Shown here: positions 22,462 through 33,656 of the stretch, in pieces
How positions within the stretch are numbered: position 1 is the stretch's first letter
Layout of the letters: every line of letters starts with the position of its first letter
Origin: Anagrus nilaparvatae
Taxonomy: Eukaryota > Arthropoda > Insecta > Hymenoptera > Mymaridae
Length of the DNA stretch: 64,000 bases
NCBI GenBank assembly: GCA_022575985.1
Contig: JAKSXM010000231.1
Span: 870,501 to 934,500 of the forward strand
Direction: 5' to 3'
The notes under the pieces: model-generated
Database searches by the model: none
Told to the model about the DNA's origin: nothing
The model's input: the letters and a program-made list of their open reading frames with translations, nothing else
Made by a program: the position numbers and the translations under genes

Positions 22462-24345
22462 TTAAACTGGTATATTATTTATCGAACGTGGCTGTACTTG
22501 TATTCTACGTACATTTATGTTTTTATGATGTTTGACTCTAATTTTTTTAAAAATTCTTTTTAATGTTCTAATCCAATTTATTTTTGCAAGTAAGTAAAAC
22601 CAAGCGAGCTCTAAAAATAATGCAAAAATAGAAGAAATCACTCCCACGACCATCACCGATAAAAGAATTATTGGTAGAGCATTCTTGTCGTCTTCATCAA
22701 TTTCATCGGGTTTTATTTGTCTAAGTATTTTATTAGCATGTTCATAATCAGATCTCCATTTTGAATGAAAGCCCATTTCTGATAATCTCATGTCACTTTC
22801 GGCAAACTTTGTCATAAGTGGGTAATTATATTGAAACGCTAAAAAACTCTTTCCCTCTTGGATAACTAAATCGCTTATTTTATATTTTATTCCATTTAAA
22901 TAAAATTTATGCTGATTTAATAGTTTTTCACTGTCGTAAATATCTATAATGAATACTTTATTCAAAGCAGGCTTTTCATTAGGTATTCTTATTCTAGCTA
23001 ATTCAAGGATTTTACTGATTTCTCCAGTTGAATAAGACTTTATAATATCCAATATTATTCCAGGGTACCACATTATAAGGGTAATATTCTTCTTAATTAT
23101 ATCATCAAAAGACTCAATAACATCAACTTCATTATTTTCGAAATTTATGCTCGTCAAATCAGAAACAATTTCAGAAAGGAAGAAAAATGAAGCAAACGCA
23201 AAAACGAAAAAAATTATTTTAGTTTTTAAGGAACGTTGAAAATTTATGTCTACACCGAACCCAAGCAAAAAATTAAAAATACTGAATATTGACCATTCCC
23301 TGGTTGAAAAGTTAAAACAGTAAGCAGTGATAAAAAATAAAATTATCATCGCAGAAAAGTAAATACTGAATTTAACCATATCGTTAAAAAAATTAACAGT
23401 TTCTTTAATACGAATTGGAACCATAAGAACAAATTTTATAGTTCTTAAAAAGTAAATATATTTCATATTACCTGTGATAGAAGAGTATAACTTAGAAATA
23501 TAACCATTTAGTTTGTATTTAATTAGTAAATTATCCAGATAATCTTTATCAGATTCTAAGGGTATTAACTCCAAAGAAACATTCAGAGATTCGGTAAAAT
23601 ATTCAAAAGATTTATAGGACGATATTAGTAAATAAATATCGTCATCAGAATTGTAATTTATGGTATAATTTTTATACGAATCTGGATACAGATCTTTTTG
23701 AACTCCTATTCTTAAACTGACTCCTAAAGTTTTATCAAACTTGTCTGGAAAATATCTAATGATCGCGTTCGGTTCATATATTTTTACACTTATCTTATCT
23801 TTAAAGTAATCATGACTAATAATTCTTACTAAGTTTTTAGGATGCGCGCATTCTATAATAACAAAATTTATGAAATTCAATTCGTTTACCAATAAAAAAA
23901 TTTTTTTAAATAAATCAACTGAGTTTTTATATCTATTAATTATCATAACAATTTTAGTATCTGTCAAGTAAAATAAAGATTCAGCTATTAAATACAAAGC
24001 ATTTTCTAATTTTAACAAAAAATCCCCTTTTTTATCTTCAGATAGAACTATGAAATGCAAGGCTGCTGAAACGTTACGTAGATAATCAGGTTTAGTATTC
24101 TGATCCAGTATTGGAACAGGACCATTAAGATTAATAGTTGCAGTCGGAACTTGTTGCATTAGATTCTCATAAATTAATTGATAACTGCAGTGGTTAATAA
24201 TTTTGTCACCACCCTTAAAATCTGATAGTAAAGTTATTCGGTCTGGTTGAGTTTCGGTTAAAAGTTGGTTGGTTATGCTTTTAATAGAACTTGATTCTAC
24301 CATATCTATCAGTTTCAGAATGCAAATCAAGCGTATGATTTTCAT
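22462..24345 (-). CDS. Variant ionotropic receptor (IR gene 2), single coding exon, 627 aa
   Basis: Same architecture as IR gene 1. An N-terminal hydrophobic leader is followed by an extracellular region with several N-x-S/T sites. Membrane segments lie at about 325-344, 373-395 and 557-585, with a pore-like segment WSIFSIFNFLLG starting at 351. The MGFHSKW motif at about 524-530 matches the IR G-x-x-x-K-W region. A basic tail follows 586. It is collinear, without gaps, with IR gene 3 at 39,207. By eye the two are about 90% identical outside residues 259-286, where 21 of 28 differ. An in-frame TAA six bases upstream supports this ATG, and a splice-acceptor-like TTTCTTTCAG lies 17 bases before it. 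No lesion. A chemosensory role is inferred from family only. Confidence 0.9.
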   Translation of the reverse strand: MKIIRLICILKLIDMVESSSIKSITNQLLTETQPDRITLLSDFKGGDKIINHCSYQLIYENLMQQVPTATINLNGPVPILDQNTKPDYLRNVSAALHFIVLSEDKKGDFLLKLENALYLIAESLFYLTDTKIVMIINRYKNSVDLFKKIFLLVNELNFINFVIIECAHPKNLVRIISHDYFKDKISVKIYEPNAIIRYFPDKFDKTLGVSLRIGVQKDLYPDSYKNYTINYNSDDDIYLLISSYKSFEYFTESLNVSLELIPLESDKDYLDNLLIKYKLNGYISKLYSSITGNMKYIYFLRTIKFVLMVPIRIKETVNFFNDMVKFSIYFSAMIILFFITAYCFNFSTREWSIFSIFNFLLGFGVDINFQRSLKTKIIFFVFAFASFFFLSEIVSDLTSINFENNEVDVIESFDDIIKKNITLIMWYPGIILDIIKSYSTGEISKILELARIRIPNEKPALNKVFIIDIYDSEKLLNQHKFYLNGIKYKISDLVIQEGKSFLAFQYNYPLMTKFAESDMRLSEMGFHSKWRSDYEHANKILRQIKPDEIDEDDKNALPIILLSVMVVGVISSIFALFLELAWFYLLAKINWIRTLKRIFKKIRVKHHKNINVRRIQVQPRSINNIPV

Positions 24346-24375
24346 TGCTTAAACCTTGCGTACTGAAAGAAAAAT
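24346..24375 (-). other. Probable 3' splice site in the 5' UTR of IR gene 2
   Basis: On the minus strand a pyrimidine tract runs into CAG at 24,365-24,363, with 17 bases of UTR before the ATG. The same arrangement occurs at 39,180-39,206 before gene 3. It suggests an upstream noncoding exon that I could not locate. Confidence 0.45.
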
Positions 24376-24591
24376 TCATCATTTTATTTTTTTAAAATTA
24401 ATTTTTATATTGAATTTGATTACTCCTATTATATTCACTAATAGAGCTACACATTACTGAAAAAATATTCCCTCTGGTATTTGTAGGCGTGTTTCCGCTT
24501 CTGATTACTGGAATTTTTTTCTGTCAGCTAAATTTAGCCATCATAATTTTATAGAAAGAATCTTACAAATCTATTGTAATACTATACACTA

Positions 24592-25140
24592 GAGTGTGTC
24601 TTATTTTTTATTTTTCGATATTTTTTGGCCCTCCCCATTACTGTTAGTTTATTTGGCTATAGTGATAAAAGGATCATTGATAAAAGAACGCGGTTACGGC
24701 ATTTAAAAGATGACACTGGCACTAAAAAAAGTAGAACAACCAGAAGTGTTTTGGTTAATTTTTGAGGTTGCAGCGTTTTATCGAAAATTAATGATAAACC
24801 CTGTTTTGTAAGATTTAGCCAACATGTAAATTTGCATTTTTAGCCCCAGAATTTCCTTGGAAATGAATGCAGGGCTGTTTTTATGTCTTTAAACATATAA
24901 AAGAATGTTTTCTAATAAAAATTAGCTTTTTAAAACGATTTCTGACCTCTGTCAAAATTTGTATAGCTTAAAACTCAAAATTACCATGTTATTTAAATAG
25001 GAAATTTCAAGTGCTCGGCGGCACGGGTTAAAAAAATCAAAGATCAAAATCCTTGGAGCTGGGGGTTTTTTATGACCAAAATATTCGAAAAAAATGAGGG
25101 GAGCCAAAAAATATCGAAAAATAAAAAATATGACACGCTC
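24592..25140. mobile_element. 549-bp MITE, GAGTGTGTC ends, TA target
   Basis: Inverted ends of about 45 bp (TA-GAGTGTGTCTTATTTTTT and inverse with GAGCGTGTC). Lies inside a ~940-bp stretch (24,542-25,484) that is missing from the right arm near 39,015. The segment at 24,640-24,790 resembles 7,240-7,400 and 50,015-50,165. Confidence 0.8.
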
Positions 25141-25864
25141 TACTATACACATAATAAGAATCAATAAAACTATTTATAGTCCGTGTGAAAAATGGTTTGA
25201 AATTGAAAAACAAAACAGAATTATGACGTAAGCAGAAAGGGATGTCCTCAGGAAACTACCTTAAGTAATTAAAAAAAAAAATATTTAAAAAAATTCAGGG
25301 TCACAAGGAGTGTAAAATTAGTCCACTGGTTATAAATTGAACACCGCCTGATAAAAATCGCCCTATATATGTAAATTGGCCTCCATTGGGCAAAAATAAA
25401 ATACTGATGTAAAATTTTATCCTCAGGAAGGGGGGATTGAACTGTGGGGTACAATGTAGGTCCCACATGATAAATTGAATGTCACCCAACTACTTAGGGG
25501 CGATTTGTTCCTTCGTATACTGTATCATTCCTCTATAAGTATTACGTATGTATCGCAACCCATTTACTAACAATAAGCACTGAGTAATGATTTTCTTAAT
25601 AAGAAAAATTTTTATCGTATATAGCGTTTTTATTTTTTACGAAAAATTGTAGAGGACTAATTACAGGTATTGCAAACAATAAACTAGTTACTATCACCAA
25701 AATTATACTGTTATTTACTTTATGAAGTTTGGTCGATTATTTGGTTATCGCTCTATATTTTTTGTAAAAATCAAATCACTTATAAAATTTTTTTAAGAAA
25801 CTAAAACCTCATTAAATTTACTGAAATTTACTAACTTTTTTTGGGTATATCAATTAGGCTTTTC

Positions 25865-27730
25865 CACGGTGCCCCTGAAACAATTTAAATAAAAATTCAA
25901 ATTACCCCCTAGATTCCAACGGAAATTTGTTTTTTAGTTGTTCAGAATCACAAAAATCAAAAAATTTTAAAAATCCGTCTGGTGCTTTTTTTTTAGCTAC
26001 AAACTGTTTCATTTCGATATTATAATAGAAAATAATCGGAAAATAATAAATAAGTTTGTATAAAAAAAAAATAGTTTTACCAAAAATAAAAAGACCTAGA
26101 AACAACAGGCAGCTCAGGGAAGCCCAGGGCATCTCAAAATCGAAATTTTAAGAAAAATTATAATTTTAATGTAAAAATTAATTAATTAATTAATTAACGA
26201 AAATTAACTCATTAACGCCGGGGCCTCGGTCGGGGTGGAAAGTTTTGGAAGTGAGCAAAAATAAATACATTCCCTTATAGATACGTGGCTAAAAAGTTCA
26301 TCATGGTAAAATTTCACGCTCTTTCAGAATTTGACATTAGTTTTGATCTACAACCCTTAAATATACGCTAAAAAGAGGGGTGAAAGGAATAGATCAGGCA
26401 TTATTAGGAAATGTTTGAAAAAATCAATGAAAAAAGTATCAAATTTTATTGTAAAATGCTTGAACATAATATTTTTTATGTAAATTTTCTATACATTGTG
26501 GTCTCATTCATTTTGGTCCTATTTACAACTCTTAAAATGTGCCATGTGGATAAGGGAAGATACAAAAAAATTAAAATAAAACTTATTTTTTATAATTAAA
26601 ATTATATTTTTAAGTAGAATTGGCTGCTTATTTCATATTTAACGTCAGTTTTGTGCAAAAACTTTAATTGTTGACACACCCTCTAAAATAGGGGTGAACG
26701 GGGTAAAACAGCCGTATTAGGGTTATGCTTTATGGCAAATTTGTCAAAGTCAACCCTATTTTAGAGAATGCTTCAAAGTTTTGCACAAAACTGATGTTGA
26801 ATTTGAAATTAGGAGCCAATTTTACTTAAGAATATAATTTTAATTATAAAAATTAAGTATTATTTTAATTTTTTTGTAACTACCCTTATGCACATGGCAC
26901 ATTTTAAGGGTTGTAAATAGGACCGAAATGAATGAGACCACATGTATAGAATGTATATAAATATACACAATGTATAGAAAGTTCACTTAAATTTACATAA
27001 AAAATATTATATTCAAGCATTTTTGAATAAAATTTGATACTTTTTTCATTGATTTTTCCAAACATTTCCTAATAATGCCTGATCTATTCCTTTCACCCCT
27101 CGCTTTAGGGTATATTTAAGGGTTGTAGATCAAAACTAATGTCAGATTTTAAAAGAGCGTGAAATTTTACCATTAAGATGAACTTTTTAGCTTCGTATCT
27201 ATAAGGGAATGTATTTATTTTTGCTCACTACCAAAACTCTCCGCCCCGGCGTTAATGAGTTAATTTTCGTTAATTAATTGGTTAATTAATTTTTACATTA
27301 AAATTATAATTTTTACATTAAAAGTATAATTTTTACATTACAATTTTAATTTTTACCTGAAAATTATAATTTTTCTTAAAATTTCGATTTTGAGATGCCC
27401 TGGGCTTCCCTGAGCTGCCTGTTGTTTCTAGGTCTTTTTTTTTTGGTAAAACTATTTTTTTTTTAGTAAATTTAATGTTATAAAAGATTTTGTACACTAA
27501 AAATTATTTTTTATAACTTAAAACAACTTTTATACAAACTTATTTATTATTTTCCGATTATTTTCTATTATAATATCGAAATGAAACAGTTTGTAGCTAA
27601 AAAAATAAAGCGCCAGACGGATTTTTTAAATTTTTTGATTTTTGTGACTCTGAACAACTAAAAAACAAATTTCCGTTGCAATCTCGGGGGTAATTTGAAT
27701 TTTTATTCAAATTGTTTCAGGGGCACCGTG
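25865..27730. mobile_element. 1.87-kb foldback with CACGGTGCCCC ends and TTTC duplication
   Basis: Arms are reverse complements from CACGGTGCCCCTGAAAC (25,865) to its inverse at 27,730. TTTC stands directly outside both ends. The matching place in the right arm (near 38,670) has one uninterrupted site, so TTTC is a genuine 4-bp target duplication. Concentric inside is a TTAA-flanked foldback (26,208-27,259). No coding sequence. Confidence 0.88.
26208..27259. mobile_element. TTAA-flanked inner foldback (CTCATTAACGCCGGGG ends)
   Basis: TTAA-CTCATTAACGCCGGGG at the left and the inverse GGCGTTAATGAG-TTAA at the right. Arms of about 480 bp pair up to a short asymmetric centre near 26,700-26,757. 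It shares its centre with the enclosing element. Confidence 0.75.
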
Positions 27731-27940
27731 TTTCTTGCATATGTGTTGAAAGAATCCATATAAATTCTATAATATGAAAATTTTGTGATTCTTTGCAAAA
27801 TTGTTAACTTATATACGAATTCTATTTTAAAATTGAATAATTAATAAGTAAAATGATAAATTAGTTAAAATTTATTGTTTTAAATGGAATAAATTTATTC
27901 ACATGTGTTTAAATTTGAAAAAAAAATTGCAACCGAAAAC

Positions 27941-28136
27941 GGAAAAACTCTTTTGCAGGAACTGGAATATTTTTTCAGCAATCTACGAGTGTCAAATGTG
28001 AATGAATTTTAAAAATTAACAATTATTTGGAAATTAAAAAAAACTTAAATTATTAAACTTTTTTTTTCACAAATTCTATAGTTATCTGTTTTATTTTAAA
28101 GAATTTAAAAGAAATTATTATTTCTTTGGCACGAGA
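27941..28136. repeat. ~195-bp segment duplicated inside the neighbouring TTAA element
   Basis: AAAACTCTTTTGCAGGAACT through TTATTTCTTTGGCAC recurs at about 28,468-28,661 with very few changes. The right arm has one copy only (about 38,285-38,460). Confidence 0.85.
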
Positions 28137-28187
28137 AAAAAAATTTTTAAATTTAATTTTTGCTTTAAAATTCAGAATTATGTTTAA

Positions 28188-28999
28188 CCCATTAGCGTCT
28201 AATCGACCATCCAGGGACAGTTGAATATTTTTATATGAAAAAGTGAATATTTTGAGCTAAAAACGTCCCCTAGTAGCTTTCTTGGGTCGCTCTTTTTATT
28301 TTTGAGGTCCATTTTCACCTACAACCCCTAGGTAAGGAGGTGTCAACCCCTCAGGTTGGGTTAAATTTACAGAATCTTTTGAAATATTTATTTACACGAA
28401 AAAAACTTACTAGGCATTGAAAAAAATTTTAAATTTCAAATAATTGTAAAATCCACCCCATCAACCCTAAAAACTCTTTTGCAGGAACTGGAATATTTTT
28501 TCATCAATCTACGAGTGTCAAATGTGAATTAATTTTAAAAATTAACAATTATTTGGAAATTAAAAAAAACTTAAATTATTAAACTTTTTTTTCACAAATT
28601 CTATAGTTATCTGTTTTATTTTAAAGAATAAAAGGAAATTATTATTTCTTTGGCACCAGAAATTTAGTTATATATTATTTACTTTATTTACTCCCCAGAT
28701 AAGGTAAGTTTTCTGTAAATACTTATATTTTTATTTTTTAACTTTTTTAAAGCTAAAAAAAACAATTTTAATGCCTAGTGAGTTTTTTATCGCGTAAATA
28801 AACATTTCAAATGATTCTGTAAATTTTACCCTATTTTAGGGGTTGATACCTCCTTACCTAGGGGTTGTGGGTAAAAATGGACTTACAATGAAAAGAGCGA
28901 CCCAATAAACCTAATACGTGATGTTTTTAGCTCAAAATATTCACTTTTTCGAATAAAAATATTCAACTGTCCCTGGATGGTCGATTAGGCGCTAATGGG
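28188..28999. mobile_element. 812-bp TTAA-flanked foldback, private to left arm, with captured flank
   Basis: TTAA-CCCATTAGCGTCTAATCG at the left and the inverse GCGCTAATGGG-TTAA at the right. Arms of about 255 bp carry the family core (ATGAAAAGAGCGACCC). The right arm at about 38,218 has an uninterrupted site (ATGTTAAAAAG on that strand), confirming TTAA as target. The loop holds the ~195-bp copy of adjacent DNA. Confidence 0.85.
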
Positions 29000-29379
29000 T
29001 TAAAAGTTTTATGAGATACCTATTAATTGCAGAAAGATCCAATAAAAAATTTTAATTTTTGCGTCTTGCTACTCTATTAACAAATATTATACCTCTTAAA
29101 TAATAACACTGCAATGAAATATGTTCAATTCTAAAAAAATATTGAAATCCGCTAAAATAAATTAAAGTTAACCAAATTAAAGTCAGTATTTAATTATTAA
29201 TTATTCATAATTAATTATTAATTAAAAAATTTTTTAATTATTTAATTAAAAATTAAAGCTTAATCCTTATCCATATAAGAATTAACTATAACTTAATGAT
29301 AACCATGCACTATAAACATCGAATTTAAACTTTCGTACGTATTTTGTTGACATTGGTTTATATAAACATATGGTTGCTT

Positions 29380-30700
29380 TGACAACGCCCTTGCATATCA
29401 AAAACCTATAGAACTAACAAATGTTTTTAACTCATAAATACACGTAGCCTTTTTTTCCATGAAGCATATGAAAATATTCACAAATTAAATTTCAATTAAT
29501 ATGAAAAAAATGTTATGTAGAAAATCATAAATTGACACGACGCTTTAAAAGCAAATAAAGTTTAGTTTAAAACAAATAATTTGCAATTACGATAACTCGC
29601 TTGATAACTGTTGCCTTGAAAACACACTTGCATATCAAAAGTCGTAGATCAAAATATGTTTTTTGACTCATAAATACACGTAGCTTTTTTTTTGCCTTGA
29701 AAGATATTGAAATTTTCATAAATTAAATTAAAATTAATATGAAAAAAATGTTATGTGGAAAATCATAAATTGACACGAAGCTTTAAAAAGTAATAAAGTT
29801 TAGTTTAAAACAAATAATTTTCAATTACGATAACTCGCTTGATAACTGTTGCCTTGAAAACACACTTGCATATCAAAAGTCGTAGATCAAAATATGTTTT
29901 TTTAACATGGAACATCTTTATAGGGAGGGGGTACTTCGGAATTGGAAAATTAAGGGGGGGGGGGGGTCAAATATGTCCCATTTAAGGGGGGGGGGGGTCC
30001 AATTGGACTTGGAATAATTTCAATTTTGGGACTTAGAATTAATCGGGTTTAGGGACTTAGAATATTTTTGATTTAGGGACCTAGAATAATACGCATTTAG
30101 GAAATCATAATAGTTTGGGTTTAGAATCTTAACATTTAGTAAAGGTGAGAATTACAAATTATAAAAATAGGAAATTGTATTGTTTTTTGAGTATCTATGC
30201 TGTAATATTACAGATGTAAGTAAACATGTTCCATGCATTTTGGTTGTGTGTACACAAACCGGTTATAAGTTTTTGAGTAACAAAAACAAGTAGCCTTTTT
30301 TGCCTTGAAATATAATAAAATATAAACAAATAAAATTTCAACTAATACGAAAAAAATGTTATGTAGAAAATCATAAATTGACACGAAGCTTTAAAAACTA
30401 ATAAGGTTTAGTTTAAAAAAAATATTTTTAATTACGATTACTCGCTTGACAACTTTTGCCTTGAAAATAAACTTCTTTCTGAAAAATCATAGAGCCAAAT
30501 ATGTTTTTTTGATTCATAATCACACGCAACTTTTTTGTTGCCTGGAAAATACATTAAAATTTTAAATAATTTTACTTTATATCATAATAATACAAAAAAA
30601 TTGACACGAAGCTTTGAAAACTAAAAGTACAAAACAAATAATTATCAATTACGATGAGTAGCTTGATAACTGTTGACAAAATAGAAAAGTTAAAAAAAAT
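29380..30700. repeat. ~238-bp tandem array, left side
   Basis: Units recognised by CTTGCATATCAAAA (29,389, 29,627, 29,865) are spaced 238 bp apart, with a degenerate unit near 30,480. A repeat of the AACATG family sits inside at 29,904-30,267. Confidence 0.85.
29904..30267. mobile_element. AACATGGAACATC/AACCGGTTAT repeat, copy 2
   Basis: Begins AACATGGAACATC, has two G-run units (TTAAGGGGGGG), and ends with GTAAACATGTTCCATGC...ACAAACCGGTTATAAG. Interrupts one unit of the ~238-bp array. Confidence 0.75.
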
Positions 30701-30896
30701 AAATTAAATATATAAAATTACATTTGTTAAAAGTGATATTTGATTATTAGTATTGATAAATCACAAACTAAAAATTTGTAAATGCGTATTAGTTTTTGCT
30801 TCTTTATAAAATTGCGACGACTTTTTTTTTAACCTAAAAAATGCAGAAAAATTTGTTATGTTGGTATAATTATATTATATTTTTTATAGACTTGGA

Positions 30897-32020
30897 ATAT
30901 GAAGGCAGAAAAATGTATGGACAATAAATCCAAGAATACCTCCAAATATTTGACCTATGGTTTGGTCTGGATCATAAAGGGATCGTTAAAGCTGACGCCG
31001 AATATGGTATCAACCTTTCTCCAGGTCAGAAGGACAATCTCCGTTTTCGGGACTGCCAGTCTGAGTTCGTGGTCCGACATTCAGCGATTGATAAGGCGCA
31101 TGACCTTATCCAGGGTATTCTGCTGGTCCTTTGTCTCCCGAGCTGTTATAGTGAGAGCGACATCATCCGCTTATCCGATCATGGTGCATCCCTCCGGAAG
31201 CTCTATCCTCAGCAAGCCGTCGTAAAAGGCATTTCACAGATCAGGGCCCAGAACTGAACCCTGCGCTATGCCTGCGCTTAATACTTTACCTCTTTTGCTA
31301 TCGAGCGTGTCCCAGCGCAGGTATCGATCCCAGAGGTAATCTCTGAATATATTTCTCAGATAATTTGGAACGCTGAATACCTGCTCGAAGGAGTGCAGCA
31401 TATTGTCCCACTTAGCCGAGTTGAACGCGTTTTTCACATCCAACGTGACAATCAGGGTTCTCCGTAATATCCGACCGCATTCGTCTGGCTCTCATAACCA
31501 CCTTCATAACGACCTGCTTGATGGCACCGATCGTGGAACGCCCCTCATAAAAACCAGGTTAGTCGTCACTGAGGTCACCTACTTCCCTGATAATATGCCG
31601 CAACCTTCCTCTGACCATGTTCTCCATCACCTTGCCAATGGTATTTAACATACACAACGGTCTGTAAGATGATGGAGATACTGGTTCACCCTTTCCCTTG
31701 CTTATCAGAGTCTCTCGGAAAAACGCCTACCTCCAGGTACGCGTTAAACATGCCAAGGAGGAGACCAGGAGTTACCTTTGCGGCCGCCTTAAGGGCTTCC
31801 ACGGATAATCCGTCTGATCCTGGCGCTTTTCCGTTTTTCTTTGACCTAATTGCCTGAAGCATTTCCACCTTGCTAAATAGCGGAACTTGCTCCCTCGGGA
31901 CATCCAAATCCGAGTGTTGTTGGTTCGGATGATCCGGAAAGAGAGCGTCCACTATTTTTTTGGTCACTGTCTTACCAATCGCAGCCAATGGAGGTACGCA
32001 CAAGTACCCCCCATTACCCC
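30897..32020 (-). pseudogene. R1-clade LINE, reverse-transcriptase half
   Basis: Minus-strand frames read the N-terminal reverse-transcriptase text (IRSKKNGKAPGSDGLSVEAL, about 31,800-31,850), the catalytic-aspartate region DVKNAFNSAKWDNML (31,400-31,440), IAQGSVLGP and then the active-site region. There the expected YADD reads stop-ADD (a TAA replaces the tyrosine codon). A TGA after GPDL and frame changes between blocks also disable it. Text up to the left edge is consistent with the thumb region. It is the 3' half of an element whose 5' half lies in the opposite orientation at 32,040-33,100. Confidence 0.82.
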
Positions 32021-32039
32021 TCCAGATGATGAAGACTTC

Positions 32040-33100
32040 TTCATCATTAAAAGCGCTGGTCAATAAAAAAAGGAAAAGAGGAAAAAGAAAAGAGAGTCTG
32101 AATGAAAGAAGGCAGAGGCTTGTAAAAATCAAGAACAGGAAAAGAAGGAGCAGCGGAAGAAGCAGTTTTAAATGGGGTGGTCAAGGTCACAAGTTAGAAG
32201 AATGCCCTGTGGAAAAAGCAGAATGATTCTTCTGCAGGGAAAGAACTGACAATGCCAAGACCGATCACCCTTTAGGATGCGGAGCATGTAAGTGTTATCG
32301 ATAATGTTCGGAGTCCTACAAGGGAATATGAATGGGACCATTCTTGCAGACCTTTTGCTCGATCAGCTCTTGTGCGAGTCAGACTCTAGCGTCGTCTTGC
32401 TATCTAAGCCGTTTCGCAATAGGAACAGGCAATTCTGGTTCACCGATGATACAGGCCGGTGTGCTACATGGCTACAAGGTCGTGCTCAGACGTCCATGAG
32501 CCGATATGGAAAAGGCAACTGCCACGATGCATCGCGATGGGCAAAGTGCGGTGATACAACCTTCATTAGTTGTTATTTGTTACCGAATGAAACTATTGGG
32601 GTGTTCACCGCAAAGCTGGCCTCGTTGGAGGTAACGATAAGGGAAGTCTCTTGCAATATCGTATTTGCCGGGGACTTAAATGCCAGGGCCGTGGAATGGG
32701 GAATGCCAACCACGAACCGTAAGAGAACGTTGATCCTAGAGTGATAGTCTAGGTTCTTCCATCCAAGTACGTGATAGGGCCGTTAATCTACTAGTCTGGA
32801 ATGCGTCAAAGATGGACAATGACAGATTTGCGGAATGTCTTCGTGCAGAGTCTTCGTCTATCCCGGCCTGGTATGGAGGACCAACCACCCCAGGAGAGGC
32901 AGAGACTCTTGTCAAGAGGGTAACTGCTCTTCTGAGGGGATCTTGCGATGTTACTATGCTGCGCAAACGCCCCTGGAAGGAGAAAAAGAAGCGTGCACTG
33001 GTGGAATGAGGAAATTGAGGAGCTTAGTTGGGTCTGTCACAGGGCACGCAAAAGACGGCAGAGAGCGCATGGCCACCCAGAGCTAGATATTTATGATACC
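32040..33100 (+). pseudogene. R1-clade LINE, gag zinc-knuckle and endonuclease half (inverted)
   Basis: Plus-strand text gives a CCHC knuckle region (GGQGHKLEECP, a stop, then FFCRER and HPLGCGACKCYR). The endonuclease starts VLQGNMNGTILADLLLDQ (32,312) and includes LLSKPFRNRNRQFWFTDDTG and FAGDLNARAVEWG (about 32,660). The linker follows (HWWNEEIEELSWVCHRARKR, about 33,000-33,060). Several frameshifts and stops are present. The outer end of this half and the inner start of the reverse-transcriptase half are nearly adjacent in a normal element, as expected for twin-primed 5' inversion. Confidence 0.82.
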
Positions 33101-33401
33101 CAGAGATTAGATATATATTGTTTTCAAATTATATATATAAAAAAATATTAAAGTGTATTAATTTTAAAATAATTGTTTGTTTAGTAGCCCGGGGAGCAAA
33201 GTTTTTCCACAAAGTCCAAAAATACGTCCTCTCTAATATATATATTACTAGCATAGGTGATAGGGGGGACTCCACCCCCCTGTGTTGCATTCACTTCTGT
33301 TTGTGTTGCTTAAAAAAATCGGCAAGGGATCTGACCAACACTTATTCGACAAATCAATAATTCTACACAAAAAAGTTTTGCAGAACCATTAAATACCAAA
33401 A
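33101..33401. other. Palindrome spacer, no gene seen
   Basis: Short AT-rich DNA. TACTAGCATAGGTGATAGGG followed by a C-rich stretch (about 33,246-33,330) resembles 61,016-61,090, so it is a dispersed repeat. Confidence 0.5.
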
Positions 33402-33577
33402 ATCGTTGTGCCGAAAAGTTCAACACAAATTTTTTTTAGTCAAAGTATTTAACACACCATTTTAAATATTAAATAACTAATTTATTTCATATAATAGCAT
33501 AAACAAATATCACTTTACATAGTGTGTTGAATATTTCAATTAGAAAAAGTTTGTGTTGATCTTTTTAGCACAACGAT
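33402..33577. mobile_element. 176-bp MITE, ATCGTTGTGC ends
   Basis: ATCGTTGTGCCGAAAAGTTC at the left and its near inverse ending GCACAACGAT at the right, about 45 bp each, with AACACA/TGTGTT dyads between. Confidence 0.7.
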
Positions 33578-33656
33578 AGACATTAAAATTTAATCTTTCA
33601 ACAAAAATAGTAAAAATTTTTTATTTTAATTTTATTTTAACATCGGCTTTATGTAA

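Larger units (their letters stand above)
18199..30700. repeat. Left arm of giant inverted duplication
   Basis: Segment by segment this arm is the reverse complement of 35,640-47,283. Matches include the outer end (GAAGTTGGTATGAC region), the TTAA element at 18,682, the GTGGGCCCAGCC region at about 20,600, IR gene 2 with both flanks, 25,490-25,860, 27,740-28,185, and the ~237-bp array at 29,380-30,700. Insertions private to this arm are listed separately. Confidence 0.9.

Noticed and set aside
30899..32226. Plus-strand ORFs of 62-108 codons over the R1 half
   Set aside because: The recognisable reverse-transcriptase motifs are on the minus strand. These are antisense shadows.
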